Positions 49,707 through 59,356 of a stretch of DNA of 64,000 nt are shown piece by piece. Source of the DNA: Bradyrhizobium sp. LTSP849 (GTDB taxonomy: Bacteria > Pseudomonadota > Alphaproteobacteria > Rhizobiales > Xanthobacteraceae); contig NZ_JYMR01000051.1 of assembly GCF_000938255.1 (NCBI RefSeq), forward strand, positions 1 through 64,000, in the 5' to 3' direction. The translations under genes were made by a program, and so were the position numbers. Below the pieces are notes generated by a model that was not told the DNA's origin, searched no databases, and saw only the letters and a list, made by a program, of their open reading frames with translations. Each line of letters starts with the position of its first letter. The stretch's first letter is position 1.

Positions 49707-50651
49707 TTATTCTGCAGCCTGTTGTGACGATCGGATGGCAGGCAGCTTTTGCACCAGCGCGGCCACTTCCGCGATCTCCTGCTCGGTGAGATCGGTCAGC
49801 GGCGGGCGGACCGGACCGGAGTCGCGGCCGATCACCTTCATGCCGGCCTTGATGATCGAGACCGCGTAGCCCTTCTTGCGGTTGCGGATCGCGATCAGCG
49901 GCAGGATGAAATCCTTCAGCCCGGCGTGAATGGTCGCATGGTCGCGCTTGCGCACGGCGGCGTAGAAATTGGTGGCAAATTCCGGCACGAAGTTGAACAC
50001 GGCCGACGAATAGGTCGTCACGCCCATGTCGAGATAGGGCAGCGCGAAAGTCTCGGCCGTCGGCAGGCCGCCGATATAGGTCAGGCGATCGCCGAGCTTG
50101 GTGTAGACGCGTGTCATCAGCTCGATATCGCCGATGCCGTCCTTGTAGCCGACAAGGTTCGGGCAGCGCTCGGCAAGGCGGGCCAGCGTATCGGGCTGGA
50201 GGATGGCGTTGTCGCGGTTGTAGACGATGACGCCGATCTTCACGGAGGCGCAGACCGCCTCGATGTGGGCGGCGAGGCCGTCCTGTTCGGAATGGGTCAG
50301 ATAGGGCGGCAGCAGCAGCAGGCCGTCGGCGCCGGCCTTTTCCGCGCCGATCGCGATCTCGCGCGCAATCGCGGTGCCGTAGCCGGTGCCGGCGAGCACG
50401 GGCACGCGGCCCTTGGTCTCGTCGACGGCGATCTTGACGACATGCGGAACTTCGGTCGGGGTCAGCGAGAAGAACTCGCCGGTGCCGCCGGCGGCGAACA
50501 GGCCGGCGACGTCATAGCCGCACAGCCAATCCATATTGGCGCGGTAGGTCGCCTCGTCGAAGGAATAGTCAGCCTTGAAGGGCGTGACGGGGAAGGACAG
50601 GAGGCCGGAACCGATCTTCTGGGCCATTTCCTGCGGGGTCATCTTGCTCAT
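49707..50651 (-). CDS. kdgD: 5-dehydro-4-deoxyglucarate dehydratase
   Basis: This 314-residue TIM-barrel protein of the DapA/NAL superfamily has LLSFPVTPFKADYSFDEATY, GLFAAGGTGEFFSLTP, the YNRD motif, and the Schiff-base Lys170 in LVGYKDGIGD. It dehydrates and decarboxylates 5-dehydro-4-deoxyglucarate to 2,5-dioxopentanoate. It is the first gene of the leftward enzyme operon kdgD-gudD-ALDH-garD, with an operator-like palindrome just upstream. Confidence 0.95.
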   Translation of the reverse strand: MSKMTPQEMAQKIGSGLLSFPVTPFKADYSFDEATYRANMDWLCGYDVAGLFAAGGTGEFFSLTPTEVPHVVKIAVDETKGRVPVLAGTGYGTAIAREIAIGAEKAGADGLLLLPPYLTHSEQDGLAAHIEAVCASVKIGVIVYNRDNAILQPDTLARLAERCPNLVGYKDGIGDIELMTRVYTKLGDRLTYIGGLPTAETFALPYLDMGVTTYSSAVFNFVPEFATNFYAAVRKRDHATIHAGLKDFILPLIAIRNRKKGYAVSIIKAGMKVIGRDSGPVRPPLTDLTEQEIAEVAALVQKLPAIRSSQQAAE

Positions 50652-50752
50652 GGGCGCTGCTCCCTTCTCTCGTGTTGTCGGGGACGCAACTCGGGCGCGC
50701 GTCCATGCGCTGCTGTTTAGGCAACCGTTCGATGCGCGTCCAAGCCAAAGCC

Positions 50753-50780
50753 TATATCGACTGATGCGGAATCAGCATCA
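50753..50780. promoter_or_regulatory. Operator-like palindrome upstream of kdgD
   Basis: Contains ATCGACTGAT (50756-50765) and the inverted repeat TGATGC-ggaatca-GCATCA (50762-50780). The site overlaps the LysR stop codon. The ATCGAYTGAT core recurs in the gudP promoter. Confidence 0.45.
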
Positions 50781-51683
50781 ATCCTCCAGCACCTCCGCCG
50801 AGGACAATTCGCTGGCGATTTTGACCAGGGCGGACAGCAGCGGATTCTCGTCGTCACGGCGCCAGACCATGAACAATTCGACCGGCACGCGGTTGCGCAG
50901 CTTCAGCGGGCGCAGCCGCACGTCGGAGATTTTCAGCCCCGCGGCTGCGGCCGGCACGATGGCAAGGCCAAGGCCGGCGCGCACCATGGCGAGGATCGAG
51001 TGGATCTGGCTCAAATGCTGCACGTAGCGCGGCAAGATGTCGGCGCGGGTGAACAGCGCCACCAGCAGATCGTGGAAGTAGCGGCTCTCATAGGGCGAAT
51101 ACATCACGAAGGGCTGGCCGTCGAAATCCTTGATGGTGATGCTTTCGGCATTCGCCAGCGGATGCTTTTTCGGGATCGCGGCGAGCAGGGGCTCGGCGAC
51201 GACGCGGCGGCTGGCAAGCTCCGGCCGCGCGATCGGCGGCCGCAACAGGCCGGCGTCGATCTGGCCCGAGGTCAGCGCCTCGAACTGGTCACCCGACACC
51301 ATCTCCTTCAGCGAGAAATCGACCTCGGGCAGTTTGGCGCGGCAGGCGGCGACGAGCTCCGGGAGGAAGCCATAGGCCGCGGCAGCCGTGAAGCCGATCT
51401 TGACCGAGCCGGTCTTGCCAAGCGCGATGCGCCGGGCGACCTGCGAGGCGCTCTCGGCGAGCTTCAGGATGCGCCGCGCCTCCGGCAGGAAGCTGCGTCC
51501 GGCCGGCGTCAGGCGCACTGAGCGGCTGGTGCGCTCCAGAAGCGGCGCATCGATGATGTGCTCGAGCACCTGGATCTGCCGCGACAGTGGCGGCTGGGTC
51601 ATGTTCAGCCGCGTCGCGGCACGGCCGAAGTGCAGTTCTTCGGCCACCGTGACGAAACAGCGGAGCTGGTTGAGGTCGAACAT
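50778..51683 (-). CDS. LysR-family regulator of the hexarate locus
   Basis: A 301-residue LysR protein. The N-terminal winged helix starts MFDLNQLRCFVTVAEELHFG and contains NMTQPPLSRQIQVLEHIIDA; a type 2 periplasmic-binding-like effector domain spans residues ~90-290. The start at 51683 is chosen because the family begins there; the frame extends to 51731. Lying inside the galactarate/glucarate locus, it probably responds to a hexarate or its intermediate and controls gudP and kdgD (inference). Confidence 0.9.
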   Translation of the reverse strand: MFDLNQLRCFVTVAEELHFGRAATRLNMTQPPLSRQIQVLEHIIDAPLLERTSRSVRLTPAGRSFLPEARRILKLAESASQVARRIALGKTGSVKIGFTAAAAYGFLPELVAACRAKLPEVDFSLKEMVSGDQFEALTSGQIDAGLLRPPIARPELASRRVVAEPLLAAIPKKHPLANAESITIKDFDGQPFVMYSPYESRYFHDLLVALFTRADILPRYVQHLSQIHSILAMVRAGLGLAIVPAAAAGLKISDVRLRPLKLRNRVPVELFMVWRRDDENPLLSALVKIASELSSAEVLED

Positions 51684-51751
51684 CGATACATGCCTTAGAT
51701 GGATAAGGCGTTTCCCCGGCACTTCTAGCATCGATCATCCCCGAAACAAAG

Positions 51752-51774
51752 ACGGCGGCTTTTTGAGCCGCCGT
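51752..51774 (-). terminator. Terminator after gudP
   Basis: Stem ACGGCGGCT/AGCCGCCGT with a short T-rich loop. It lies 36 bases beyond the transporter stop and separates it from the LysR gene. Confidence 0.7.
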
Positions 51775-51809
51775 TGAGTTGCCTGTCCCACTCCGATCAC
51801 TCGGAGCGC

Positions 51810-53162
51810 TCAGGAGGAACGTTTGAGCACCACCCGTTCGATCTTGCCGACGATCACGAGATAGGCGAACGCGGCCACCAGCGCGTTGGCGCCGACGAAC
51901 ACCAGGGCACCGTTGAAGGAGCCGGTCGCCGCCAGGATGTAGCCGATCACGATCGGGGTGGTGATCGAGGAGATGTTGCCGAAGGTGTTGAACAGGCCGC
52001 CGGAGACGCCGCCGGCTTCCTTGGGGGAGGTGTCGGAGACGACCGCCCAGCCGAGCGCGCCGATGCCCTTGCCGAAGAAGGCGAGCGCCATGAAGCCGAC
52101 CACGAGCGCCTGGCCGTCGACATAGTTGCAGGCGATGATCGACATCGACAGCAGCATTCCGCCGACGATCGGGATCTTGCGTGCCATGGTCAGCGACCCC
52201 GTCTTGCGCAGGATGGCGTCGGAAATGACGCCGCCGAGGACGCCACCGATGAAGCCGCACAGCGCAGGCAGTGTCGCGACGAAGCCGGCTTGCAGGATCG
52301 ACAGGCCGCGCTCCTTGACCAGGTAGACCGGGAACCAGGTCAGGAAGAAATAGGTCAGCGTATTGATGCAGTACTGGCCGAGATAGACGCCGATCATCAT
52401 GCGGTTGGAGAGCAGTTGGCGGATATGATCCCATCTCGGGCCAGAGTCCGGCGCACGCTCGTGCTTCAGATCGTCTTTGGGCGCGTCGAGATCGACCAGC
52501 GCGCCGCCTTCTTTGATGTAGTCGAATTCGGCCTCGTTGACGCCGGGATGCTCCTTCGGGCCGTAGATGGTCTTGATCCAGACCAGGCCCATGATGATGC
52601 CGAGTGCGCCCATCACGAAGAACACGTAGCGCCAGCCGTAATCATGGGCGATCCAGCCCATCAGCGGCGCGAAGATCACGGTCGAGAAATACTGCCCGGA
52701 ATTGAAGAAGGCCGACGCGGTGCCGCGCTCATTGCCGGGAAACCAGGCCGCAACGATGCGGGCATTGGCCGGGAAGGAGGGCGCTTCGGCAATGCCGACC
52801 AGGAAGCGCAGGCCGAACAGCACGGTGATCGCGGTGCCGGCGCTGAAGAAGCCGACCCAGCCCTGCATCGTTGTGAACAGCGACCAGACGATGATGGAGA
52901 AGGCATAAACGAGACGCGAGCCGTAGCGGTCGAGCAGCCAGCCGCCCGGCACCTGCGCGATCACATAGGACCAGCCGAAGGCCGAGAAGATGTAGCCCAT
53001 GGCGACGGGATCGAGATGGAGTTCCTTGGAGAGCGCGGGGCCCGCGATCGAGAGCGTGGCGCGGTCGGCGTAATTGACCGTCGTGACCAGGAACAGCATG
53101 GTCACGATGAACAGCCTGACGCGAGACCTCTTCACGTCCGTTGCGGACACAACTGCGCTCAT
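51810..53162 (-). CDS. gudP: MFS hexarate (glucarate/galactarate) transporter, GudP-like
   Basis: A 450-residue permease of the anion:cation symporter family with 12 membrane segments. It contains FLVTTVNYADRATLSIAGPA, the loop GWLLDRYGSRLVYAFS and RFLVGIAEAPSFPANARIVA, all typical of GudP/GarP/ExuT. Within this locus it would import galactarate or glucarate with protons. It is transcribed alone, since a terminator follows. Confidence 0.88.
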   Translation of the reverse strand: MSAVVSATDVKRSRVRLFIVTMLFLVTTVNYADRATLSIAGPALSKELHLDPVAMGYIFSAFGWSYVIAQVPGGWLLDRYGSRLVYAFSIIVWSLFTTMQGWVGFFSAGTAITVLFGLRFLVGIAEAPSFPANARIVAAWFPGNERGTASAFFNSGQYFSTVIFAPLMGWIAHDYGWRYVFFVMGALGIIMGLVWIKTIYGPKEHPGVNEAEFDYIKEGGALVDLDAPKDDLKHERAPDSGPRWDHIRQLLSNRMMIGVYLGQYCINTLTYFFLTWFPVYLVKERGLSILQAGFVATLPALCGFIGGVLGGVISDAILRKTGSLTMARKIPIVGGMLLSMSIIACNYVDGQALVVGFMALAFFGKGIGALGWAVVSDTSPKEAGGVSGGLFNTFGNISSITTPIVIGYILAATGSFNGALVFVGANALVAAFAYLVIVGKIERVVLKRSS

Positions 53163-53241
53163 CAGGCGCCTCCTTGAACTTGAAATGTTTCCTCACGATG
53201 ACTCCTAGAGGCGTGCGCAGGAAAGTGTCCAAGTTGAAGGG

Positions 53242-53257
53242 GGTATCGATTGATACC
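53242..53257. promoter_or_regulatory. Operator-like palindrome upstream of gudP
   Basis: GGTATC-GATT-GATACC is a perfect 16-bp dyad, 80 bases before the gudP ATG. It contains ATCGATTGAT, shared with the kdgD promoter. Confidence 0.5.
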
Positions 53258-53309
53258 GTTTTTGAATTGATGGAACGCCGGGTCGCGGGCGACGCAGACG
53301 GGAGGCCGG

Positions 53310-54507
53310 CTAGACCAGCGTCAGATTGGTCGGGCGAACGCCGGTGAAAATGCGCTGGAGGCTCTCGTTGCCCAATCCGAAAACGTGGCCGAACAGATCG
53401 GCGAACAGCGCGCGGTAATCGGTCAGCACGGGATAGTCGCGGTTCTGGAACAGATGCGGCTGCTCGACCTTGACCTGCTCGCCGAGAATGCGGCCGCCAT
53501 TGATGCCGCCGCCGAGCACCCAATAGACGCTGCCATGGCCATGATCGGTGCCCCGGTCGCCGTTCTCGCGGAAGGTGCGGCCGAATTCGGAGATCACGAC
53601 CACCACCGTATCGCGCCACGCGGCCGGCCCGACTTCCTCGGAGAAGCCGACAAGGGCGCGACCGAGCTCACCGAGCCGGTCGGCGAGATAGCCGTTGGCT
53701 GAGCTCTGGTTGACATGCGTGTCCCAGCCGCCGACGTCGACGAAGCCGAGGTTGAACTGCTCGCGCATCAGCCGGCCGATCCGCCGCGCCGACAATTCGA
53801 AGCCGCGCGGTGACACCGCGCCGCGGTTGGCGGCATTCATCTCCTCGGAGACCGAGCGGTAGACGTCGTCGCGTACCCGAAATCCCTCCGACACCGACGA
53901 TGCAAGGTTGGACTGGGCGTACATCTGCTTGATCAATTCGGCCTGACGGTCGTCAACGCCGGGCTTGGCGACATTGTTGATGCTGGTGTTCGGCACTTGC
54001 GATTTGCCGCGGAAGATCAGCGGCAGGCAGCTGGTCGGTGAATGCGATCGGCTTGACGCGGGTCAGCTCGGTGGCGAGCCGGCTCATGAAGCCGGAGCGA
54101 TAGTCGCGCGAGCCGGAGGCCGACTGACCGAGCTCGATCGTGTCCTGGGTCTCGAAATGGCTCCGGGTCAGGTCGTCGCTGGTGCCGGCGAACGGGATGA
54201 AGGCGATCTCGCGCTTGGCCCAGAGCGGATAGATGCTGTCACGCAAGGCGGGATGCAGTCCCCAATCGGCGTCGAGCGCGAGGGCCGCGTTTGGATTGCC
54301 GACATCGGGCTTGGAGATCGCGAGCGTCGGCCGCGACGCATGGTAGAACTCGCTCGAGACTGGGACGACGACATTCGCCGCGTCATAGGCACCGCGCAAG
54401 AAGACCACCAGCATTCGGGCATCGGTTGCGGGCGCGGCCCAGACGCGACCGGCGACCGTCAGCGGAGCGAGTGCGGCAAAAGTCTTGATCAGCTCGCGAC
54501 GGTTCAT
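53310..54507 (-). pseudogene. DUF1501 protein gene broken by a 4-bp duplication
   Basis: The first part starts at 54507 (MNRRELIKTFAALAPL, a twin-arginine-like signal) and reads through ARMLVVFLRGAYDAANVVVP to KPIAFTDQLP. There the frame breaks at a tandem GCAGGCAG (54023-54030). The remaining family sequence continues in another frame as LIFRGKSQVPNTSINNVAKP and then GFVDVGGWDTHVN, down to the stop at 53310. Removing four bases restores one protein of ~397 residues. DUF1501 proteins are exported and normally pair with DUF1800, as here. It could be a true mutation or a sequencing error. Confidence 0.85.
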
Positions 54508-54524
54508 GGCGATCTCCGTTGCCG

Positions 54525-56114
54525 TCAGTGCATGAATTCCGGTGACGACAGGAACAGCGTGTTCCAGTCCTGCGGTGAAATGGCCTTGTCGAGCGATGCC
54601 AGCGTCGCCGGACCGAGCGTGTGGTGAAGGCCGTTGAAGTAGAGCGCATTCTGGAGCAGTGGGAACGCAGGCTGCTCGACCGGGTTCGGCCCCTCGGGTT
54701 TGAACAGGCCGGATGATCCCGATCCGATCTGCCGCGCGATCTCGAAGCGAACCATCATCTGTCCGGGGCCGTTCCACGACGCCGATGTCAGCGCGTAGCC
54801 GTCCGGCGTCTCGTGATTGAACAGGCCTTCTCCGAGGCGATTGAACCAGCCCTGGATCGGTCCCGTGTTCAGGATCACCTTGTCGTCATAGGCGAGGCGA
54901 ACCGCAGACAGCACGTATTGCGCGGGATCCTTGAAGCGCGTGCCCGGCTTCAGCGCGGCTTCGAATTCGCCCGAATGGATCATCGTGGCCAGGACGGAAG
55001 CGATATCCCCATCGGTCGCTTTGAACGTCTGCGCCATCCGCTGCACCAGCGCCTCCGGCGGATTGTCCGCCACGAAATAGGTCGCGATCTTGCGTGAGAT
55101 ATGGCTTGCGGTCGCGGGATGGTGGACCAGGATGTCGATGGCCTCGTCGACTTCGGCAAGCCCGCGTCCCTTGATGGTGTGGCCGAGGAAAATCTTGTCA
55201 CTGTAGTCGTGTCGTGACGGATTGAATTCAAAGGCGCCCTCGCGCACGAGCTGGGACTGCAATTCCGGCTTCAGCTTCGGGTCTTCCGGCCTGGTGTCGA
55301 TGCCGACCCCGGTGAGGATCTTTGCCAGCGACTCGACGTCGGCCTGGGTGTAGCCGGAGCCGACGCCCATGGTGTGCAGCTCCATGATCTCGCGGGCGTA
55401 GTTCTCGTTGAGATGACCCGCCGCATTGTCGGCATTGTCGAGATAGCGCAGCATCGCGGGATGACGCACGGTCGCCGCGAGCAGGTCGTGGAATTTGCCG
55501 AGCGAGGAGGGGCGGATGGCGTGATCGATGTAGTCGCCGACCAGCACGCGCAGGTTCGATTTGTACTGGTGGACGTTGAAATGATTGAACCAGAACCAGA
55601 CCATGCGCTCGCGCAATTGATCGGGCGCGTAGAGCGCGCGCAGGATGGTGCGCGCCGCAGCCTGCCTGGCGCGATCATTCATCGCCTGCTGAAAGACCTG
55701 CTGAGCGGCCTTTTTCTGCTCGGGATCGGTGACCTGATTGGCGCTCTTGGACTGTTGCTCGAAGGCGACCGCAATATCGAACGGGAAACTGTGGACGTCT
55801 GGCATCGCTTCGATCTGCGCCTTTGCCACGTCGGGCAGCGCCGGATTGCCGGCCGGGTGCAATTGCTCCTGGAGCCAGCGTTCGGCACCGATGCTGTGCA
55901 GATGCGTGGCACTTGAGGCGCTGACGCCCCAAGTCAGCCGATCGAGCAAAGCGAGATCGTGCGGGCTGAGATCGTCGGCACGGGAGGCGTTTGCGGTCAG
56001 GCCTGTGGTCGCGGCGACGAGCACCGCAAGATTGAAGCATCGCAACCGACGATATGCGCTTCTGCTATCCACGATCGTTCCGGATTGATTGGTAACCCAC
56101 GACGCGGGCGCCAT
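54525..56114 (-). CDS. DUF1800 domain protein, exported
   Basis: A protein of about 529 residues with a signal peptide (FNLAVLVAATTGLTANASRA). The DUF1800 domain starts LLDRLTWGVSASSATHLHSI and contains LRERMVWFWFNHFNVHQYKS, NENYAREIMELHTMGVGSGY and SHISRKIATYFVADNPPEAL. It is a periplasmic or secreted protein of unknown function, almost always beside DUF1501. The start is uncertain: TTG 56159, ATG 56114, or GTG 56072, which gives the best signal peptide. It is 17 bases upstream of the DUF1501 gene. Confidence 0.87.
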   Translation of the reverse strand: MAPASWVTNQSGTIVDSRSAYRRLRCFNLAVLVAATTGLTANASRADDLSPHDLALLDRLTWGVSASSATHLHSIGAERWLQEQLHPAGNPALPDVAKAQIEAMPDVHSFPFDIAVAFEQQSKSANQVTDPEQKKAAQQVFQQAMNDRARQAAARTILRALYAPDQLRERMVWFWFNHFNVHQYKSNLRVLVGDYIDHAIRPSSLGKFHDLLAATVRHPAMLRYLDNADNAAGHLNENYAREIMELHTMGVGSGYTQADVESLAKILTGVGIDTRPEDPKLKPELQSQLVREGAFEFNPSRHDYSDKIFLGHTIKGRGLAEVDEAIDILVHHPATASHISRKIATYFVADNPPEALVQRMAQTFKATDGDIASVLATMIHSGEFEAALKPGTRFKDPAQYVLSAVRLAYDDKVILNTGPIQGWFNRLGEGLFNHETPDGYALTSASWNGPGQMMVRFEIARQIGSGSSGLFKPEGPNPVEQPAFPLLQNALYFNGLHHTLGPATLASLDKAISPQDWNTLFLSSPEFMH

Positions 56115-56229
56115 CGTGGGCCGGATCGGCTGAATATGCACTGAATGGAATTGAAACAAATGACGGCAGCGCCATCAAATTCCAGCGAGCGTTGTGTTCA
56201 GGTTCCAGCGCCGGATGCAGCACGGCCCG

Positions 56230-58182
56230 CTATTGCTGCACACCCGGCAGTAGCGGCGCCAATAGTCCGCGCGTGACGCCCGGCGGCACTGCGTCGAGGC
56301 CGAGGACGGAGCTTGCGGCGGGCAGCGTGGCGTCGGCCATCGCGGCGTGACCTTCGGCGGAGGGATGCACGGCGCCGCCATAGACGGCGGAGAGCACGCC
56401 CCAGGTCGCATCGTGGATGTCGGTCGGCTGGCTCGCCGCCGGCAATCCTTGCGGATAGGTCATCGCGGCGAAATAGCTGTCATTGGCGTCGCGGATCCAG
56501 CGTGCGCGCGGCAAATAGGCACGGTATTCCGAGGCGCCGCGGCCGCACAGCAACGGCTGGCTCGCTGCGGCGACGATATCCGGATTAAAACTCTGGCCGT
56601 TCTCGGCAAAGCAGGTGCGGTCGAATTCGGGATCGTTACCGGCATGGGCGCAGAAGCCGTGATCGGCGAATGCGGCCTGATGCGAATCCACAAATGTCAT
56701 GCGGTCGGCTTCGGGATCGCGGCACAGCGCGCCACGCGTGCAGGTGGCGAGCCCCTTCAGTTGCGGCAAAAACTCAGTGTCGACGAAGGTCGAGACGCGG
56801 GCGAGCCGCTGCGGGTCGGCGTTGAAAGCCGGATGGATGTCGAAGCCGCCGCGGCCGCCACGGCAGGGCACGCCGCCATCCGCGAGCGCCGGATTCGCGT
56901 AGGAGACGTAGACCACGTGCGAGAGGTCGCCGCCGACCAGCGGCTTCAGCGCCTCGCGCAGCTTGACGAAATTCCGCGGCAGCTCCCGCGCCAGCGCGTC
57001 GCGGGAATCGTCGACGCTCGCCATCACGCCGGAGCGGCGGAACAGCGCGCGCTCGGTCGCGGTGTCGACGATGACGTCGGCAACGAGGCCGGAGAAATAG
57101 ATGTCGTTGGCGCCGACCGAGAGCAGCACGAGGTCAAGCGTGCGGTCGGGCTGGCGCTTCTTCGCCTCGGTGAGCGCTTCGCGCAGTTCGGCCACCTGCG
57201 CATTCACGCTGGTCTGGCAGGTGCCGTTCTTGCTGGGCGGGCATTCGCGAGCGCGCTGCGAGCCGAGCAGCCCGTCGCTGATGCTGGCGCCGGTGCAGGC
57301 GAGCGGCAGATAGGTCACCGCGATGTGGCTGTAGCGCACGGCGAGCGCGAGCGCAGTGCGGGCCTGGTAGCTGTAGAGCGAGCGGTGGCAGGGCGAGTTG
57401 AACCAGAGCGCGCCGTAGTGCTGCCAGTTCGCGAGCGTATCCGGCGCCTCGCAGGCGCGTCCGCCCTTGAAGCCGGCGCGGCTCGGCCGGTAGTACTGCC
57501 CGCCGGCGGTACCGAGATAGGAGCGGAAGCAAAAACCCTCGTCGGAGAGTGCCAGCGGCCGATCCGGATTGCCTTCGCCGGAAGCGATGCTGTCGCCAAG
57601 GCCGGCGATGAAGATGTCGCGCACCTGGATCTCGGTCTGGACGCGCTGGGTCGCATCGGAGCCGGAGGAAACGTCGACGCTCGCGACCGTCTGCTTGCCG
57701 TAGCGGACGCGCAGATTGATCGGCTCGGCGCAGTCGAAGGTCGAGGTTTGCGGCCCGTCGCCGTCGTCGAACGACCAGGCACAGGTGGCGCCGACTGGCA
57801 CCGCGCCGGTCAGGCGTACGGTGACGGGGTGGTCGATCGGGGTGATGTAGTTCTCTTTGACGTTGTCGCGGGTGCAGGGCTGGTTGACCCGGCCCTGGAG
57901 GTCGATGCAGAGCCGGTTGACCATGTTGCGCGCCCAGCCGCGGCCTTCACTCTGGAGCTCCAGCGACTGCTCGGCGGCAAGGATGCTGCGGTTACGCGCA
58001 TTCTCGACATGCAGCAGGAAATCGCGCTCCTCGCGGAACAGCCGGAAGCGATTGCGCACCTCCCAATTGATCTGCATGGCGCCGGCGTCCTGCGCGGCGA
58101 CGCGCTGGAGCGGCGAGACGGTCAGGATCCCGGCAAACAGCAGGATGCAAGCGGAGAGGGTGCGAAGAGGTACAGCGATCAT
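56230..58182 (-). CDS. SGNH/GDSL-family hydrolase, exported
   Basis: This 650-residue protein has a signal peptide ending RVAAQD. A beta-rich N-terminal region (~50-190) contains WSFDDGDGPQTSTFDC, perhaps a PKD-like module. The SGNH catalytic domain follows: IAGLGDSIASGEGNPD (nucleophile Ser), SVGANDIYFSG (Asn) and GGAVHPSAEGH (Asp/His pair). It carries many Cys, probably disulfide-bonded. It is likely an extracellular esterase or deacylase; the substrate is unknown. The start at 58182 is chosen over 58245. Confidence 0.82.
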   Translation of the reverse strand: MIAVPLRTLSACILLFAGILTVSPLQRVAAQDAGAMQINWEVRNRFRLFREERDFLLHVENARNRSILAAEQSLELQSEGRGWARNMVNRLCIDLQGRVNQPCTRDNVKENYITPIDHPVTVRLTGAVPVGATCAWSFDDGDGPQTSTFDCAEPINLRVRYGKQTVASVDVSSGSDATQRVQTEIQVRDIFIAGLGDSIASGEGNPDRPLALSDEGFCFRSYLGTAGGQYYRPSRAGFKGGRACEAPDTLANWQHYGALWFNSPCHRSLYSYQARTALALAVRYSHIAVTYLPLACTGASISDGLLGSQRARECPPSKNGTCQTSVNAQVAELREALTEAKKRQPDRTLDLVLLSVGANDIYFSGLVADVIVDTATERALFRRSGVMASVDDSRDALARELPRNFVKLREALKPLVGGDLSHVVYVSYANPALADGGVPCRGGRGGFDIHPAFNADPQRLARVSTFVDTEFLPQLKGLATCTRGALCRDPEADRMTFVDSHQAAFADHGFCAHAGNDPEFDRTCFAENGQSFNPDIVAAASQPLLCGRGASEYRAYLPRARWIRDANDSYFAAMTYPQGLPAASQPTDIHDATWGVLSAVYGGAVHPSAEGHAAMADATLPAASSVLGLDAVPPGVTRGLLAPLLPGVQQ

Positions 58183-58273
58183 GGTCCGCGTCTTCAACGG
58201 CAAAGTTGAGGCGGAAATAAGAGAGCATTGCTCCTCAGCCCGCAACCTTTGTCTGACGGGTTCGCGGGCCGCC

Positions 58274-59356
58274 TTATCGTTTACTGGCCTGTCGCAGCGA
58301 CCGCTCGTGCTCCATCGCGGTCACCTGCTTGGGCAGATTGGCCTGCGCGCAGGCCTCCGCCAGCCGCCGCCGCTCCTGCCAAGGCTCGACCACGTTCATC
58401 CAGAGCTCGCGCGCGCCCATGATGGAGATGGCGAGACCGAAGGGGATCACGAAATAGAGGATGCGGAACACCAAGAGCGTCGCAAGCAACTGCTCCCGGC
58501 CGAATTCGGGCAGCGCCACCAGCATGGCGGCGTCGAACACGCCAAGCGAGCCGGGGGCATGGCTGGCGAAGCCCAGGAGCGTCGCCAGGATGAACACCAC
58601 GGCGAGCGACATAAAGTCGATCTGCGGATTGGCCGGCACCAGAAGGTACATGGCCAGCGCGCAGAAGCCGAGATCGACCACGCCGATGAGGATCTGCACC
58701 AAGGTCAGCGGCGCCGACGGCAACACCACTTTCCAGCCCTTCTGGCCGAGCTCGCGGCGCTTCTCGCCCATGCAGAGCCAGACCAGATAGGCGGCGATCG
58801 AGGCCAGGCCGCCGAACGCGATCAGCCGGTTGATCGACGACGGGAGCTGATCCATGTAAGAGGCGGCATCCGGATGGATGACCATGCCGATCGACAGCAC
58901 GAAGATGTTACCAAGCCAGAAGGTCAGGCCGGAGAGGAAGCAGATCTTTGCGACGTCGATCGCGTTCAGCCCGTAGTCCGAATAGATCCGGAAGCGGATT
59001 GCGCCGCCGGTGAACACGGTGGCGCCGATGTTGTGGCCGATCGAATAGGACGTGAAGCTGGACAGCGCTGCGATGCGGTAGGGAACGTGCTTCTTGCCGA
59101 TCGTTCGCAGTGCAAAAAAGTCGTAGAACGTCAGCGTACAGAACGCGAAGAACACGCAGATCGCGGCCAGCCCGATGTTGCCGCGGGGGATCTCGGTCAA
59201 CGCGGTCAGGATGACGCCGGTATCGATGCCCTTGAGGGTCCGCACCAGCGTGGTCACCGCGAAGGCGATGATCACCACGCTCGCGGCAATTCCGAGCCGT
59301 CGCCAGCCGATCCATCTCTTCAAGCCGCGTTTCAGCGCGGGCAGTAGTCCGTGCAT
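58274..59356 (-). CDS. YbhN/UPF0104 (LPG synthase TM-domain) membrane protein
   Basis: A 360-residue protein with about eight membrane helices. It shows SFTSYSIGHNIGATVFTGGA and ATLLGFASHAPGSLGVFDAA, the two signature segments of the UPF0104/lysylphosphatidylglycerol synthase TM family. It lacks the soluble aminoacyl-transferase domain of MprF, so it is a flippase-like or regulatory membrane protein of uncertain role. The C-terminus is charged and cytoplasmic. Confidence 0.88.
   Translation of the reverse strand: MHGLLPALKRGLKRWIGWRRLGIAASVVIIAFAVTTLVRTLKGIDTGVILTALTEIPRGNIGLAAICVFFAFCTLTFYDFFALRTIGKKHVPYRIAALSSFTSYSIGHNIGATVFTGGAIRFRIYSDYGLNAIDVAKICFLSGLTFWLGNIFVLSIGMVIHPDAASYMDQLPSSINRLIAFGGLASIAAYLVWLCMGEKRRELGQKGWKVVLPSAPLTLVQILIGVVDLGFCALAMYLLVPANPQIDFMSLAVVFILATLLGFASHAPGSLGVFDAAMLVALPEFGREQLLATLLVFRILYFVIPFGLAISIMGARELWMNVVEPWQERRRLAEACAQANLPKQVTAMEHERSLRQASKR

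Noticed and set aside
46712..49869. Plus-strand frames of 521 and 384 codons
   Set aside because: They are antisense to the aldehyde dehydrogenase and glucarate dehydratase genes, which have full catalytic motifs.
54525..58209. Plus-strand frames up to 620 codons opposite DUF1800 and the SGNH hydrolase
   Set aside because: Shadow frames; the minus-strand genes have signal peptides and catalytic motifs.
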